42,848 bases of DNA from an uncultured Clostridium sp. (GCA_947650745.1 CANSWM010000008.1:1-42848), one strand, 5' to 3'; counted from the stretch's first letter, positions 11,086 through 23,526 are shown. Translations and numbers: made by a program. Notes: generated by a model not told the origin, from the letters alone.

Positions 11086-12329
11086 CTACTCTACCGTGTC
11101 ATCTTTTATATAATATTTTGTGCCGTAGCATTTCATCTGGCAAGTATTGTTGTTCTACAACATGTCCTGGGTAATCATGTGGATATTTGTATCCACCTCC
11201 ATATCCAAACTCGCTCATTCCTTCTGCTGGAGCATTTCTAATATGCATTGGTATTTCCCCTGTGTCTTTACTGTTTACATCGAAAAGCGCTTTATCTATT
11301 GCTAAGTATGAAGCATTTGATTTTTTAGATGTTGCGACATATACTGCCGCTTCTGAAAGTATTATTCTTGCTTCAGGCATTCCTACCATGTTTACAGCTT
11401 GCATTGCAGATGTTGCAACTGCTAATGCATTTGGATTTGCCATTCCTACGTCTTCTGCTGCTGCAATTACTATTCTTCTTGCTAAAAACATAGGGTCTTC
11501 TCCACCTGCAATTGCTCTTGCAAGATAAAATACTGCTGCATCTGGGTCACTGCCCCTCATTGATTTTATAAACGCACTAACATTGTCATAATGGCTATCT
11601 CCGTTTTTGTCAAATATTACTTTTCTTTTTTGTACACTTTCTTTTGCTATTTCATCTGTTATATTTATATAGCCATTTTCGTCCATTTTAGTGGTAAGCA
11701 CTGCAACTTCTAGTCCATTTAATGCATTTCTAACATCTCCATCTGACGTTTTTGCAATTTTTCTTAAAGTTTTATCTTCTATTTTTACATTAAAGCTTTT
11801 TAATCCTTCTTCACTTTCTAAAGAATTTTTCAAAACTTTATACACATCATCTATATTTAATGGCTCTAACTTGCACACCATAGACCTTGAAATCAAAGCT
11901 TTATTTACTTCAAAATATGGATTTTCTGTTGTTGCTCCAATTAGTATTATTGTTCCATTTTCAACAAATGGTAAAAGTGCATCTTGTTGAAGCTTATTAA
12001 ATCTATGTATCTCGTCTATAAATAATATACATTTACCTGATGGGTTTAATAATAAATTTTGTGCTTCCTCGACAACTCTTTTTATATCTCCTACTCCTGA
12101 TGTTACTGCGTTTATTTTGTAGAATTTATTTTTTGTAGTATTACTTATAACTTTTGCAAGAGATGTTTTTCCACATCCTGGTGGTCCCCAAAGTATAATG
12201 CTAGAAAGCCTATCTGCTTTTATTGTTCTATACAAAATTTTATCTTTTCCTAAAATATGCTCTTGTCCGAACATATTCGTCTAATGTTTTTGGCATCATT
12301 CTATATGCCAAGGGTTTGTTTATATCCAT
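11086..12329 (-). CDS. rarA: replication-associated recombination protein A (MgsA/RarA AAA+), two CGG +1 shifts
   Basis: MDINKPLAYRMMPKTLDEYV[cGGA]QEHILGKDKI... and C-term QQYLPDEML[cGGC]TKYYIKDDTVE*; CGG at 12267-12269 and 11123-11125. Confidence 0.92.
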
Positions 12330-12357
12330 ACTTTACACTCATTTCTGTTACTTTTTT

Positions 12358-12960
12358 CTAATCTCTACTTAATATACTAAGTCCTTTTCTAATGATATCT
12401 TCAACGCTTAATCCTTTTAAATCTACTTTTTCAAATGCTTTTTCTATTTCTTTTTTGTTATAGCCTAAAACTTGAAGTGCAGAAATTGCTTCTGTTATTT
12501 CTTCATTTGCACTAGCATTTTCTTTTATTTCTTCTCCTGCAATATCTTCTAATTCTACTTTTTTCATTTTGTCTCTAAGTTCTAATATCATTCTTTGTGC
12601 AGTTTTCTTGCCAAGCCCTGGTATTTTTACAAGCCTTGCTTCATCGTTTGTAATTATTGCAATTGCAAAATTGTGTGGTTCTATATTTGCAAGTATAGTA
12701 AGCGCAGATTTTGCACCTATTCCACTTACTGAAATTAGAAGTTCAAACATTCTAAGTTCTTCTGCTGTTAAAAATCCATATAAACTTATATTATCTTCTC
12801 TTACATGATAGTATGTATGTATTTTAACTATATCTCCAATATTTCCACTTTTTTCTATTGCATTTTGTGCCATATATATCTTATAACCAACTCCATTTGC
12901 TTCTACCACAACATTATCTGCAAGCTTCATTTCCAAACTTCCCTTAATATATGCAAACAT
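12358..12960 (-). CDS. ruvA: Holliday junction branch migration protein RuvA
   Basis: MFAYIKGSLEMKLADNVVVEANGVGYKIY..GIGAKSALTIL..PGLGKKTAQRMILELRDK. Confidence 0.95.
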   Translation of the reverse strand: MFAYIKGSLEMKLADNVVVEANGVGYKIYMAQNAIEKSGNIGDIVKIHTYYHVREDNISLYGFLTAEELRMFELLISVSGIGAKSALTILANIEPHNFAIAIITNDEARLVKIPGLGKKTAQRMILELRDKMKKVELEDIAGEEIKENASANEEITEAISALQVLGYNKKEIEKAFEKVDLKGLSVEDIIRKGLSILSRD

Positions 12961-13101
12961 TTTTTATTTTCTCCTTAATCAAACAAATTTTCTTTTATTT
13001 TATCATAAAAAAAATATTTTGCAATATGTTTTGCAAAATATTTTTGCATTATTATTAATAATTGTAACTTATTTACTTTCTATTTAATATTCTATATTGT
13101 T

Positions 13102-13278
13102 ATGAGTTCTTGTGAATTAGTTAATCTTGTTTCTATGCTTTCATGCTTAATTGTACAAAATTACAGTGTAAATGAAATTGCTGTTCTTGCTGCTATTTTT
13201 ACTCAGCTTGGAGATAGTTTAGCAACTATACTTGCAAATGAAGCATTGCTTGATGAAATAAAAGATGATGAAAATTAA
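13102..13278 (+). CDS. small uncharacterised protein (58 aa)
   Basis: MSSCELVNLVSMLSCLIVQNYSVNEIAVLAAIFTQLGDSLATILANEALLDEIKDDEN*. Confidence 0.6.
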   Translation: MSSCELVNLVSMLSCLIVQNYSVNEIAVLAAIFTQLGDSLATILANEALLDEIKDDEN

Positions 13279-13772
13279 TCGAAGTATGCACTTACCTCAT
13301 TTAGTGCTTCAAAGTTTTTCTGCCTTAATATTTCATATGTAATTATTGCAACAGAATTTGATAAGTTTAATGAACGCAAATTCCCTATCATGGGTATTCT
13401 TATTGTGTTATCTATGTATTTTTGTAATAGGTCTTCTGGAAGTCCTTTTGTTTCTTTTCCAAATAGTACAAAAATTTCTTCCATTTTGCTATAATTTACC
13501 TCTGTATAGCAATGCTTTGCTTTTGTAGTTGCAAAAAACATATTATTTTCTTCTGGTTTATACTTATCTAGAAAATCTTTTAATGAATCATGTTTTTCTA
13601 TTTCTAATTTATCCCAATAATCTAAGCCTGCTCTTTTTAGATATTTATCTGATATACTAAATCCAAGTGGATATACTAAATGCAATTTTGCTCCTGTTGC
13701 TGCGCATGTTCTTGCTATATTTCCTGTATTTTGTGGTATTTCTGGCTCTACCATTACTATGTTTAACTTCAC
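13275..13772 (-). CDS. trmL: tRNA (cytidine/uridine-2'-O-)-methyltransferase TrmL (SPOUT), GTG start
   Basis: VKLNIVMVEPEIPQNTGNIARTCAATGAKLHLVYPLGF..LFGKETKGLPEDLL..RIPM. Confidence 0.93.
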   Translation of the reverse strand: MKLNIVMVEPEIPQNTGNIARTCAATGAKLHLVYPLGFSISDKYLKRAGLDYWDKLEIEKHDSLKDFLDKYKPEENNMFFATTKAKHCYTEVNYSKMEEIFVLFGKETKGLPEDLLQKYIDNTIRIPMIGNLRSLNLSNSVAIITYEILRQKNFEALNEVSAYFD

Positions 13773-13788
13773 CTTAAGTTCTCCTCCC

Positions 13789-14645
13789 CTATAATGCAAA
13801 ACCTATAAAATTTATAGCAATTCCTGTGATACTTCCGTATTAAATATAATAATATTACAATTTTTATGTTCTCTTTTATATTTTTATTAATTTTAAATAG
13901 CATAAGTATTCCGAGTTCCAGAATTTACTAAAAGTCCTGCTACGACTGAGCCAAAACTTATTATCCCTGACAAATATAATTGTGTGATTATAACCGAAGA
14001 TGCACAGTTTGGTATTAGCCCAATTAAAGAACTAATAATAGGCTCTAATAATTTTGATTTTGACATAATTTGGCTTAAAGTTTCTTCTCCAATAAATTCA
14101 ACTATAATATTTACAATTAATGTTAATATAAAAATGTATACAAATATATTAATTGTATGCTTAATGGCTGATTTAATTAAACTTTTTTCACAGTGGCAAT
14201 GTTCTTCTTCACATAAATCTACTATTCTTTCTTCTTCTACTTTGTTTTTATTTTTTATTCTTAAAAATAAATCTATTAAAAAGCCATAAAACATTCCTAG
14301 AACAAATTTTATAGCAAGTAACCCAATTATTACATTTATTGGTGCAGCCTTTGATATAAGTATTGGTAGCATTTCATCTGATGTAGATAAATAAACTGCA
14401 ATTAAAGTTCCAAGAGTAATAACCCTTGCTGCATAAAAATTTGTTGCAGCCACAGAAAATCCACATTGCGGAAATATTCCAAACAAACTACCAATAATAG
14501 GTCCAAACTTACCTGATTTTTTTATTTTTTCTTTAGACTTGTCGCTAATTTTATGTTCTATGTACTCTAAAATCAGATATGCTACAAACAAAAATGGTAG
14601 TAATTTTAAGCTATCTATAATTGTATCTAATAATATATCTAGCAT
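13789..14645 (-). CDS. ArsP_2-type putative heavy-metal/manganese exporter, two CGG +1 shifts at the C-terminus
   Basis: ..AGLLVNSGT[cGGA]ILMLFKINKNIKENIKIVILLYLI[cGGA]SITGIAINFIGFAL*; CGG at 13911-13913 and 13835-13837. Confidence 0.85.
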
Positions 14646-14738
14646 TTATTTTCTCCCTTAAATATTTTAACTTATTAATTTTACTACATTTTTGTTTAAA
14701 AAGCAATATATGTATTTTCTACATCACAGAAATTTCAT

Positions 14739-15600
14739 CTAAAAACTCATCACTATCACATACGTTACTATTCCTATACTTTCAATTACAAACAAATTTA
14801 GCATATTTGATGCAAAAAGATTACTTGTTGCTTCTATTACTCCATGCTCATCACTTGTTTCTTTTCCATGATGTTTTTGTGCTTCTATGAAAGTTATTAG
14901 TTCTGGTATACTTGTTACAAATCCTAAAATTATTCCTATAACCCACTCTGGGATGTTAAAATTATAGCTAAAACTTTCTAATGTATTTCCAAGTAGATTT
15001 CCTATTACAAATAGTATTATGCCTACTCCTAAAAGCTTAAAACATGTATTAATTGCAATCTTCTTTTTGTTTTTTACCCATCTTTTTTCTTCTTCAATTT
15101 CTTTTTCTTGGGACTCACTCATTGAATTTATTTTATAAACCTTATAAGCATTTTGCTTTACAAAATACAACATTATAAAAAGTAAAACAAATATCGGAAC
15201 AACTGTAATATTTGCATCAATTTCCAAGGCAGTCATCAAAATAGGGATAATTATTGTAACAACAACAATACCAAGCTCTATCTTAAGAGCTCTATTTTTT
15301 CTAATTACATAAGAATTCTTATTAATCTTAATTGCACATATGTATTGTATAAAATTTATTACATTAGAACTAATAATATTATACAAACTAGCCCCAAACA
15401 AGCCTTGCACAGAAGAAAAAAATACAGTCAAAAGTTCAGGCATAGAAGTTGCAACCCCTGCAACATTTCCGAACAGCCTTAGGGCTTAAATTTAAAATCT
15501 CTGCTAATTTTCTAAGAAGCTTAACTAATATATTTTTTGAAACATAAACAATAATCAAAGAATAAATTATAAATTTTACTATTTCTATTAAAAAAACCAT
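14739..15600 (-). CDS. sodium/calcium exchanger (CaCA) family protein, one CGG +1 shift
   Basis: MVFLIEIVKFIIYSLIIVYVSKNILVKLLRKLAEILNLSPKAV[cGGA]NVAGVATSMPELLTVFFSSVQGLFGASLYNIISSN; CGG at 15469-15471. Confidence 0.88.
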
Positions 15601-15689
15601 ACTCTCACCTATTACAATTATTCCATCTTTTACAAACTTTAATCAATATTGCAAATTTTATCTTTATAATTCAAAAACTATTTCTTTCA

Positions 15690-15806
15690 GGGAAAGTGGT
15701 CATATATATTTTTTAAAATTCCCGACGACAGCCCTTTGAGGCACACGGATTACCCGCGCTAGCCATGAAGGAGGTGATTTTAAAAAATATATATGACCAC
15801 TTTCCC
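15690..15806. repeat. perfect 30-bp inverted repeat flanking a 57-bp GC-richer loop
   Basis: GGGAAAGTGGTCATATATATTTTTTAAAAT (15690-15719) and its exact reverse complement at 15777-15806. Confidence 0.9.
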
Positions 15807-15835
15807 GTTAATTATAGTTAAAATATTAACAAAAC

Positions 15836-18458
15836 CTACTTCATCTCACTTATTCTTTTTTCTACAGTCTCCAACATCTCCTTATATTTTTCAAGCTTAG
15901 CCTCTTCTTCTTCTATCTTATCCTTAGGCGCCTTCTCTACAAACCCTTTATTTGCAAGCATAGAACTAGCCCTTCTAACTTCGGCTTCAAGCCTTGCCTT
16001 TTCTTCATTCAAACGAATAATTTCCTTTTCTACATCAACTAATTCTTCAAAAGGAATAAACACTTCAATTCCCTCAGAAATTATTGAAATTGCATTACTT
16101 GGTATATTACTCTTATCTTCTTGTATCTGTATATTCTCTGCAAATCCAAGTTTTTTCAATGTTTCTAAAGTTTCTTCTATAAGTTTTCTATATTGTTTAG
16201 TTACAAATATAAGATTTGTCTTTTTACTTGGAACTACGTTCATATTAGCTCTTACATTTCTTATATTTACAATTATACTCTTAATAATCTCAACATTTTT
16301 CTCTTCTTCTTCAAAGCAAAGATTATCTTTTATTTCAGGCCATTTTTCTAGCATTATGCTTTCTTTTTCATCTGTAAGCTCTTTATATATCTTTTCAGTC
16401 AAAAATGGCATAAATGGATGTAATAATTTAAGTAGAGTTACAAGTGCATGATTTAATACATATACACAAGCCCTTCTAGTCTTACAATTTTCATCATATA
16501 ATCTTGACTTGCACATTTCTATATACCAGTCACAATATTCGCTCCATATAAAATCATATATTTTAGTAGCTGCAATTCCGAACCTCATATTTTTCTATAT
16601 GATTTGTAACCTCAATAACTAATCTATCTAACTTATTTAATAACCACTTATCCTCTAATGTCAAGCTGTTTTCTTTTACATCTTCTAGCTCTTCTTTATT
16701 AGTATTTGCTAAAACAAATTTTGCGGCATTCCAAATTTTATTTGCAAAATTTTTAGCAGCTCCTGCCTTTTCTGCTGAATATTTTACATCATTTCCAAGA
16801 GTCATATTTTGCACTAAAGAAAATCTTAAAGAATCTGCCCCATAATCTTTTATAATATCAATTGGGTCAATTCCATTTCCTAGACTCTTAGACATTTTTC
16901 TTCCTTTTGCATCTCTAACAAGTCCATGCATAAATACTGTATCAAATGGAACTTGTTTTGTATGCTCTAAGCTTGAAAAAATCATTCTTGCAACCCAAAA
17001 GAAAATTATATCATAAGCTGTAACTAAAGTATTTGTTGGATAAAAATATTTAAAATCTTCTGTTTCTTCAGGCCATCCCATTGTAGAAAATGGCCATAAC
17101 GCAGAACTAAACCAAGTATCTAAAGTATCTGGGTCTTGGTGTAGATTTTTATTTCCACATTTTTTGCATTCATTAGGAGCATTTCTTGTGACATGCACTT
17201 CTTTACATTCATCACAGTAATATGCAGGTATTCTATGTCCCCACCAAATTTGTCTTGATATACACCAGTCTTTTATATTCTCCATCCAATGGAAATAGCT
17301 CTTATCAAATCTTTCTGGAACAAACTTTATTTTTCCTGATTTTACAGTCTCTATTGCAGGTTTTGCAAGCTCGTCCATTTTCATAAACCATTGTATAGAT
17401 ATTCTTGGCTCTACTGTATTATGACATCTATAACATTTTCCTACATTATGTACATAGTCTTCTATTTTCTCAAGAACTCCTAGTTCTTCTAAATCTTTTA
17501 CTATTTCTTTTCTTGCAGTCATTATATCCATGCCTTCATATTTTGGAACTAAGTTTAGCATTATTCCATTTTCATCAAATACCTCTACTGTTTCTAATCC
17601 ATTTCTTATTCCCGCTTCATAATCATTAAAATCATGCGCAGGTGTTAATTTAACTACACCTGTTCCAAATTCTTTTTCTACAAATTCATCTGCAATTACT
17701 GGTATTTCTCTATTTATAATAGGAACAACCACTGTTTTTCCAACCATATTTTTATATCTATCATCATCAGGAGAAACTGCAACGGCAGTATCTCCAAGCA
17801 TCGTTTCTGGTCTTGTTGTTGCAACTGTTACATACTCCTTTTTATCTTTTGTATAATATCTTATATACCATAAATGAGAATGTTCTTCTTCTGCTTCTAC
17901 TTCTATGTCTGATAAAGAAGATTTACAAGTAGGGCACCAATTTATCATACGGTTTCCTCTATATATAGCACCTTTTTCATACATTCTTACGAAAACTTCT
18001 TCAACAGCTTTTGATAGTCCTTCATCCATTGTAAATCTCTCTCTTGTCCAGTCACAACTGCAGCCAAGACTTTTAAGCTGATTTATTATAGTTCCACCAT
18101 AATTTCTTGTCCATTCCCATGCCTCTTCTAAAAACGCTTCTCTTCCTATATTTTCTTTAGTTTTCCCTTCACTTTTTAACTTTTCTAGTACTTTTACTTC
18201 TGTTGCAATTGCAGCATGGTCTGTCCCTGGTATCCAAAGTGTATTAAACCCTCTTAATTTTTTATATCTTATCAATATATCTTGAAGTGTCATAACTAAA
18301 GCATGTCCCATATGTAGTTTTCCTGTTACATTTGGTGGTGGTATTACTATTGTATATGGTGTTTTTGTTTTATCTACTTTTGGTGTAAAATATCCTTTTT
18401 CATTCCATTTCTTATATAATTCTTGTTCAAATTCGCTTGGCTCATATTTATTTAGCAT
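15836..18458 (-). CDS. valS: valyl-tRNA synthetase, one CGG +1 shift
   Basis: ORFs 16563-18458 and 15836-16588 join: EKYEV[cGGA][23 protein letters not shown] at 16578-16580. Confidence 0.95.
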
Positions 18459-18491
18459 ATTATTCCCCCTATAATTACTTGCTGCATCATT

Positions 18492-19443
18492 TTAATCAAT
18501 TGATTGCAAATTATTTTGTAAATTCTCTTTATTTTGATTTCCATCTATACTAGAATTATTTGTTATATCATTATTTGTAATTTCATTATTTGTAACAGTA
18601 TTATTTATTTCTTCTGGTTTGTTTTTATTTTCTGAGTAGTTTCTCCATGGATTATTCGCATCTGGGTCAGTTGGGTCCCAATTTCTAACTTCTGTGTGAC
18701 TTGTAATTTTTTTAGCTGTTGGTTTTCCAAGTGGTCCTGGATTTGCATCTGAATAAAATTCTATTTTAGTTCCAGGTATACAATTATCATATATCCATTT
18801 AGCATCTTCTACTTTTAATCTAACACACCCCAAAGATGCTTTTGTTCCTAATTTATCATATTCCCACCATTCAAGTGTAGATTTATCTTTCTTTTCATAT
18901 GGAACTGAATGGAACAATATTGACCCTGTAATTCTACATGCATATTGTCCATAGACATTTCCGCTCTAGTAATCTCCATGTATATTTATCTGTCATTGAA
19001 TAAACACCTGATTTTGGTGTTGCAGTTCCAATAGAGCATATCATTGCTCTTACTGGAACTGTATATTTCTCATTAGAATCCTTTTTATAAGCAGTAACCA
19101 CATTTGCCTGATTATTTACTTTTAAATAGTATTTTGCTTCTGTTTCTTGATTATTATTTGTTTTTGGTTCTTCATTTTTAGGTGGTTCTTGTACGTTTGG
19201 TTCATCCATTTCAACAAGCATAACATTATTACCCACTTCCGTATTCTGATTTTCTTCTAATAATGTATTCAAATCTCCTGTTTTTGATGACTCATCTTCA
19301 TGCATTAAATTAAATGCTAAAGCACCTGCGCCTATTCCTATGCAAAACATTAGCAATATAGCAAATATGCAAAGTAGTACTATTATTTTTCTTTTCTTTT
19401 TTTGGATATTATTTGTTTTGGTATTATTTTTTTCTTTTTTCAT
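18492..19443 (-). CDS. L,D-transpeptidase (YkuD domain) with TM anchor, one CGG +1 shift
   Basis: SMTDKYTWRLLE[cGGA]NVYGQYACRITGSILFHSVPY...SLGCVRL; CGG at 18961-18963. Confidence 0.9.
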
Positions 19444-19455
19444 AAATTTCTTCCC

Positions 19456-19647
19456 TTATATATTAAAATATATGATTAAAACCCCTATTATTGCCATAAT
19501 AAATCCTAGTATTTTTAGACCAGCTGCTGCCTCATTTTGGTCTCCAAATCCAAATATTTTTTTTGCAATATCTCTTGCATCATATATAAATATTACTCCT
19601 AAAGCAGATAATATGAGTCCTAAACTTAAAAATATTATTTCTTTCAT
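19456..19647 (-). CDS. small membrane protein (two TM)
   Basis: MKEIIFLSLGLILSALGVIFIYDARDIAKKIFGFGDQNEAAAGLKILGFIMAIIGVLIIYFNI. Confidence 0.65.
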   Translation of the reverse strand: MKEIIFLSLGLILSALGVIFIYDARDIAKKIFGFGDQNEAAAGLKILGFIMAIIGVLIIYFNI

Positions 19648-19914
19648 GTTTTTCTACATCCTTTTTTAATACAATTAATGTTATCATTTTTTAGTATAAA
19701 AATCAAGCTGTTTTGTTTAAGATTATGTTATTTAATTGGTGATTTTATTTAGTGTTCTTTTTTAGTTAGTTTGAATATAATAGACTTATTTTAGTAATCA
19801 TATTTAATAATTATAATTTTTTATTAAAATTTAAAAATACAAATCTTAATGTATATTTATATTTTTTTAGGTCCATAATATATTTAGAATTAGATTTCAT
19901 GGAGGTGCTAAATT

Positions 19915-20010
19915 ATGTCAAAGGATAAGAAAAATAACAATAATAATCAAAACAATAACAACAACCAAAATAAAAATAATAACAATAACAACAACCAAAA
20001 TAATCACTAA
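19915..20010 (+). CDS. short Asn/Gln-rich peptide
   Basis: MSKDKKNNNNNQNNNNNQNKNNNNNNNQNNH*; RBS ggaggtg at 19901. Confidence 0.6.
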   Translation: MSKDKKNNNNNQNNNNNQNKNNNNNNNQNNH

Positions 20011-20013
20011 ATC

Positions 20014-20061
20014 ACAAAAGCAGGCGGGTGAAGATTTCTCTCCACCCGCTTGCTTTTGCAG
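20014..20061. terminator. GC-rich hairpin aagcaggcgggtg..ccacccgcttgcttttg
   Basis: strong inverted repeat between convergent small genes. Confidence 0.75.
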
Positions 20062-20062
20062 C

Positions 20063-20281
20063 TTAAATCAGCTTGAAGTTGTATCCATATGCTTCACTAA
20101 TCCACTCGGATACTCTAAGTCTTTCCAGCTTATCGAGTCTGCCTTCTGTTTCCGCCTTGTCGAAGATTACCTGAACAGCTCCTTCAAGTATGTACGACGG
20201 CACTCCTGATGCCTCTTCTAATACCTGCCGCACCTCATCTTTTAGCTGTCTTATGTTGTCTTCGTTTACAATGTTTTCCAT
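20063..20281 (-). CDS. uncharacterised 72-aa protein, GC-richer than neighbours, with one in-frame CGG (20226-20228) and no compensating shift
   Basis: MENIVNEDNIRQLKDEVRQVLEEASGVPSYILEGAVQVIFDKAETEG; good RBS. A +1 slip at CGG would give GGC AGG TAT TAG (stop). Confidence 0.6.
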   Translation of the reverse strand: MENIVNEDNIRQLKDEVRQVLEEASGVPSYILEGAVQVIFDKAETEGRLDKLERLRVSEWISEAYGYNFKLI

Positions 20282-20392
20282 CTTGTCTACCTCCTAAAGA
20301 AAAATTTTTCTGATGCATTTTTAATACTAATACGCTAACTTGCGTACTTATGATATACTCTTATTATACTACTTTATTGAATTTTTGTAAAG

Positions 20393-23237
20393 TTATGTTA
20401 ACTCTAGATATTTCTTTAAAAACTTTCCAGTATAACTTTTCTCATTTTTTACAATTTGTTCTGGAGTTCCTACCTGTACAATAGTTCCTCCTCGTTCTCC
20501 CCCCTCTGGCCCTAGGTCAATTATATAATCACAAGTTTTTATTAAATCTAAATTGTGTTCTATTACTACTATACTATTTCCTGTGTCTACTAATCTTTGC
20601 AAAATATCTACTAATTTATGAACATCTGCAATATGCAAACCTGTTGTAGGCTCATCTAAAATATATAGAGTTTTTCCTGTTGCTTTTTTCGATAATTCTG
20701 CTCCGAAGTTTAACTCTTTGTGCTTCTCCTCCAGATAGTGTCGTTGATGGTTGTCCAAGTTTTATATATCCTAATCCTACATCATATAAAGTTTGTATTT
20801 TTTGCTTTATTTTTGGGATATTTTCAAAAAATTCCAATCCTTCTTCTACTGTCATATCTAATACATCTGCTATTGTCTTACCCTTATATTTTACTTCTAA
20901 AGTCTCTTGATTATATCTTTTGCCTTTACATACTTCGCAAGGGACATATATATCAGGTAAAAAGTGCATTTCTATTCTTAGTACACCATCTCCTTGGCAA
21001 GCTTCACATCTTCCTCCTGGTACATTAAAACTAAATCTGCCTTTTTGATATCCTCTCATTTTAGCTTCATTTGTAGTTGCAAATAAGTCACGTATTATAT
21101 CAAATACTCCTGTATAAGTTGCAGGATTTGAACGTGGAGTTCTTCCTATTGGTGATTGGTCTATATTTATTATTTTATCTATATTGTCTATTCCTTTTAT
21201 TCCTTTACATTTTCCTGCTTTTTCATTTGCTCCATTTAATTCTTTTGCAATACTTTTATATAGTACTTCATTTACTAAAGTAGATTTTCCAGAGCCAGAA
21301 ACCCCTGTTACACATGTAAATACACCTAGTGGTATTTTTACATTTATGTTTTTTAAATTATTTTGTGTTGCTCCAATTATTTCAATTGATTTGCCGATTT
21401 GACTTTCTTCTTCTTGCTGGAACTTTTATTTTCTTTCTTCCACTTAAATAATCTCCTGTTGCTGAACCTTTAACTTTTTTTACTTCTTCTGCTGTTCCGT
21501 GTAGCTACAACATTTCCTCCATGAACTCCAGGCCCTGGTCCTATATCTATTATTTGGTCTGCAGCATACATTGTGTCTTCATCATGTTCTACAACAAGTA
21601 CTGTATTTCCAAGGTCTCTTAGTTTTTTTAATGTTGCAATTAGTTTGTCATTATCTCTTTGATGTAAACCAATACTTGGCTCATCTAGAATATATAATAC
21701 GCCTGTTAGGCTAGAACCTATCTGAGTTGCAAGCCTAATTCTTTGTGCTTCTCCTCCTGATAATGTTCCGTGCAGCTCTTGATAATGTTAGATACTCTAG
21801 ACCTACATCTATTAAAAATTGTAATCTCTTATCTAGTTCTTTAAAGATTTGGTCTGCTATCATTTTTTCTTTTTGTGTTAACTTTAGTCCATTTAAATAT
21901 TCTTTTATACTAACTATTGGCATTTCAGTAATTTCTTGTATATTTTTATCTCCTACCTTAACAGATAAGCTTTCTTTTCTTAGTCTTGCGCCATTACATG
22001 TTGGGCAGTTACTATTACTCATGTACATCTCGTAAAAGTCGCGCATTCCTTGTGATTTTGTTTCGTTATGCCTTCTTTCAAGGGTTGGAATAACTCCTTC
22101 AAATGGTGTCTTAAATTTTCTTATTCCAAAAGGTGATTCATATTCAAAATCAATAGCTTCATTTCCTGTTCCATATAATATTTTATCTAAAAATTCTCTT
22201 GGAAGTTTTTTTATTGGTTTAGATATATCAACGCCATAATGTCTTCCTATGCTTTCAAAGTACATTTTTGCCATTGTTTCGCCTTTTTTCATTGTGCTAG
22301 AGCCAAAAGCTTTTACTCCATCATATAAAGTTTTTTCTTTATCTGGTATTATTAAATCTTCGTCCATTCTCATTAAGTATCCAATTCCTGTACATGTTGG
22401 ACAAGCACCAAATGGATTATTAAATGAGAACATTCTTGGCGATAATTCTCCTATGCTTATTCCACAGTCTGAGCAAGCATAGTTTGCACTATACATTCTA
22501 TCTTCTTTTCCACCTATATCTATTAATACCATATCTTCTGCATGTTTTAATGCAATTTCTACGGATTCTGCAAGTCTATTTCTTATTCCTTCTTTTATAA
22601 CTAGTCTATCTACCACAAGTTCAATATTGTGTTTCTTTTTTCTATCTATATTTAAATCATCTGTAAGTTCTACTACGTTTCCATCTACTCTTGCACGTAC
22701 AAAGCCTTCTTTTTGATATCCTGCAAGTTGCTTTACAAATTCACCTTTTTTTCCTCGAATTATTGGTGCAAGCACTTGTACTTTTGTGCCTTCACTTAAT
22801 TCTAATATATTGTCTACTATTTGGTCTAAAGTTTGCTTTTCTATTTTCTTTCCACAATTTGGACAATATGCAGTACCAATTCTTGCATATAATAAACGTA
22901 TGTAATCATATATTTCAGTAACTGTTCCAACTGTTGAACGTGGATTTTTTGATGTGGTTTTTTGGTCTATTGATATTGCAGGAGATAGTCCATCTATTGA
23001 TTCTACATTTGGCTTTTCCATAATACCTAAGAATTGACGTGCATAAGAAGAAAGACTTTCTACATATCTTCTTTGTCCTTCTGCATAAAGTGTATCAAAT
23101 GCAAGTGATGATTTTCCAGAGCCAGAAAGCCCTGTAATGACTACTAATTTGTCTCTTGGTATTTCTAAATCTATATTTTTTAAGTTGTGTTCTTTTGCAC
23201 CTTTTATAACAATTTTATCGTTCATTTTTTCCCCCAT
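20393..23237 (-). CDS. uvrA: excinuclease ABC subunit A, four CGG +1 shifts
   Basis: ORFs 21735-23237 and 20393-20758 plus intervening frames join. SRAA[cGGA]TLSGGEAQR (21768-21770), VVAT[cGGA]TAEEVKK (21497-21499), KSN[cGGC][14 protein letters not shown] (21394-21396), QRVKL[cGGA]AELSKKATG (20703-20705). Confidence 0.95.
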
Positions 23238-23526
23238 TTTTTAAAAATAAACTTATGTTATTTATTATACAATATTTAAAATTAAAAAACAATAGTTTGT
23301 AAAAAATACCCACAATTATTTTAACTATTCAGAGGTAAGACTAGAATGCTAAATTAGAATAATAGAGAATCGTAGGGGCTAGCAGTGCTCGTCCGCGCAC
23401 CAACGAATTTACTTATTTATCATTTTTAATTATAGAATATTCTCCGAAGAGTCATAGAAGAAATGCCTTCAAGGTCTGCGGACGCACAATGTGCGCCCCT
23501 CGTATAATAGGTAGAAAGAAGAGTTG

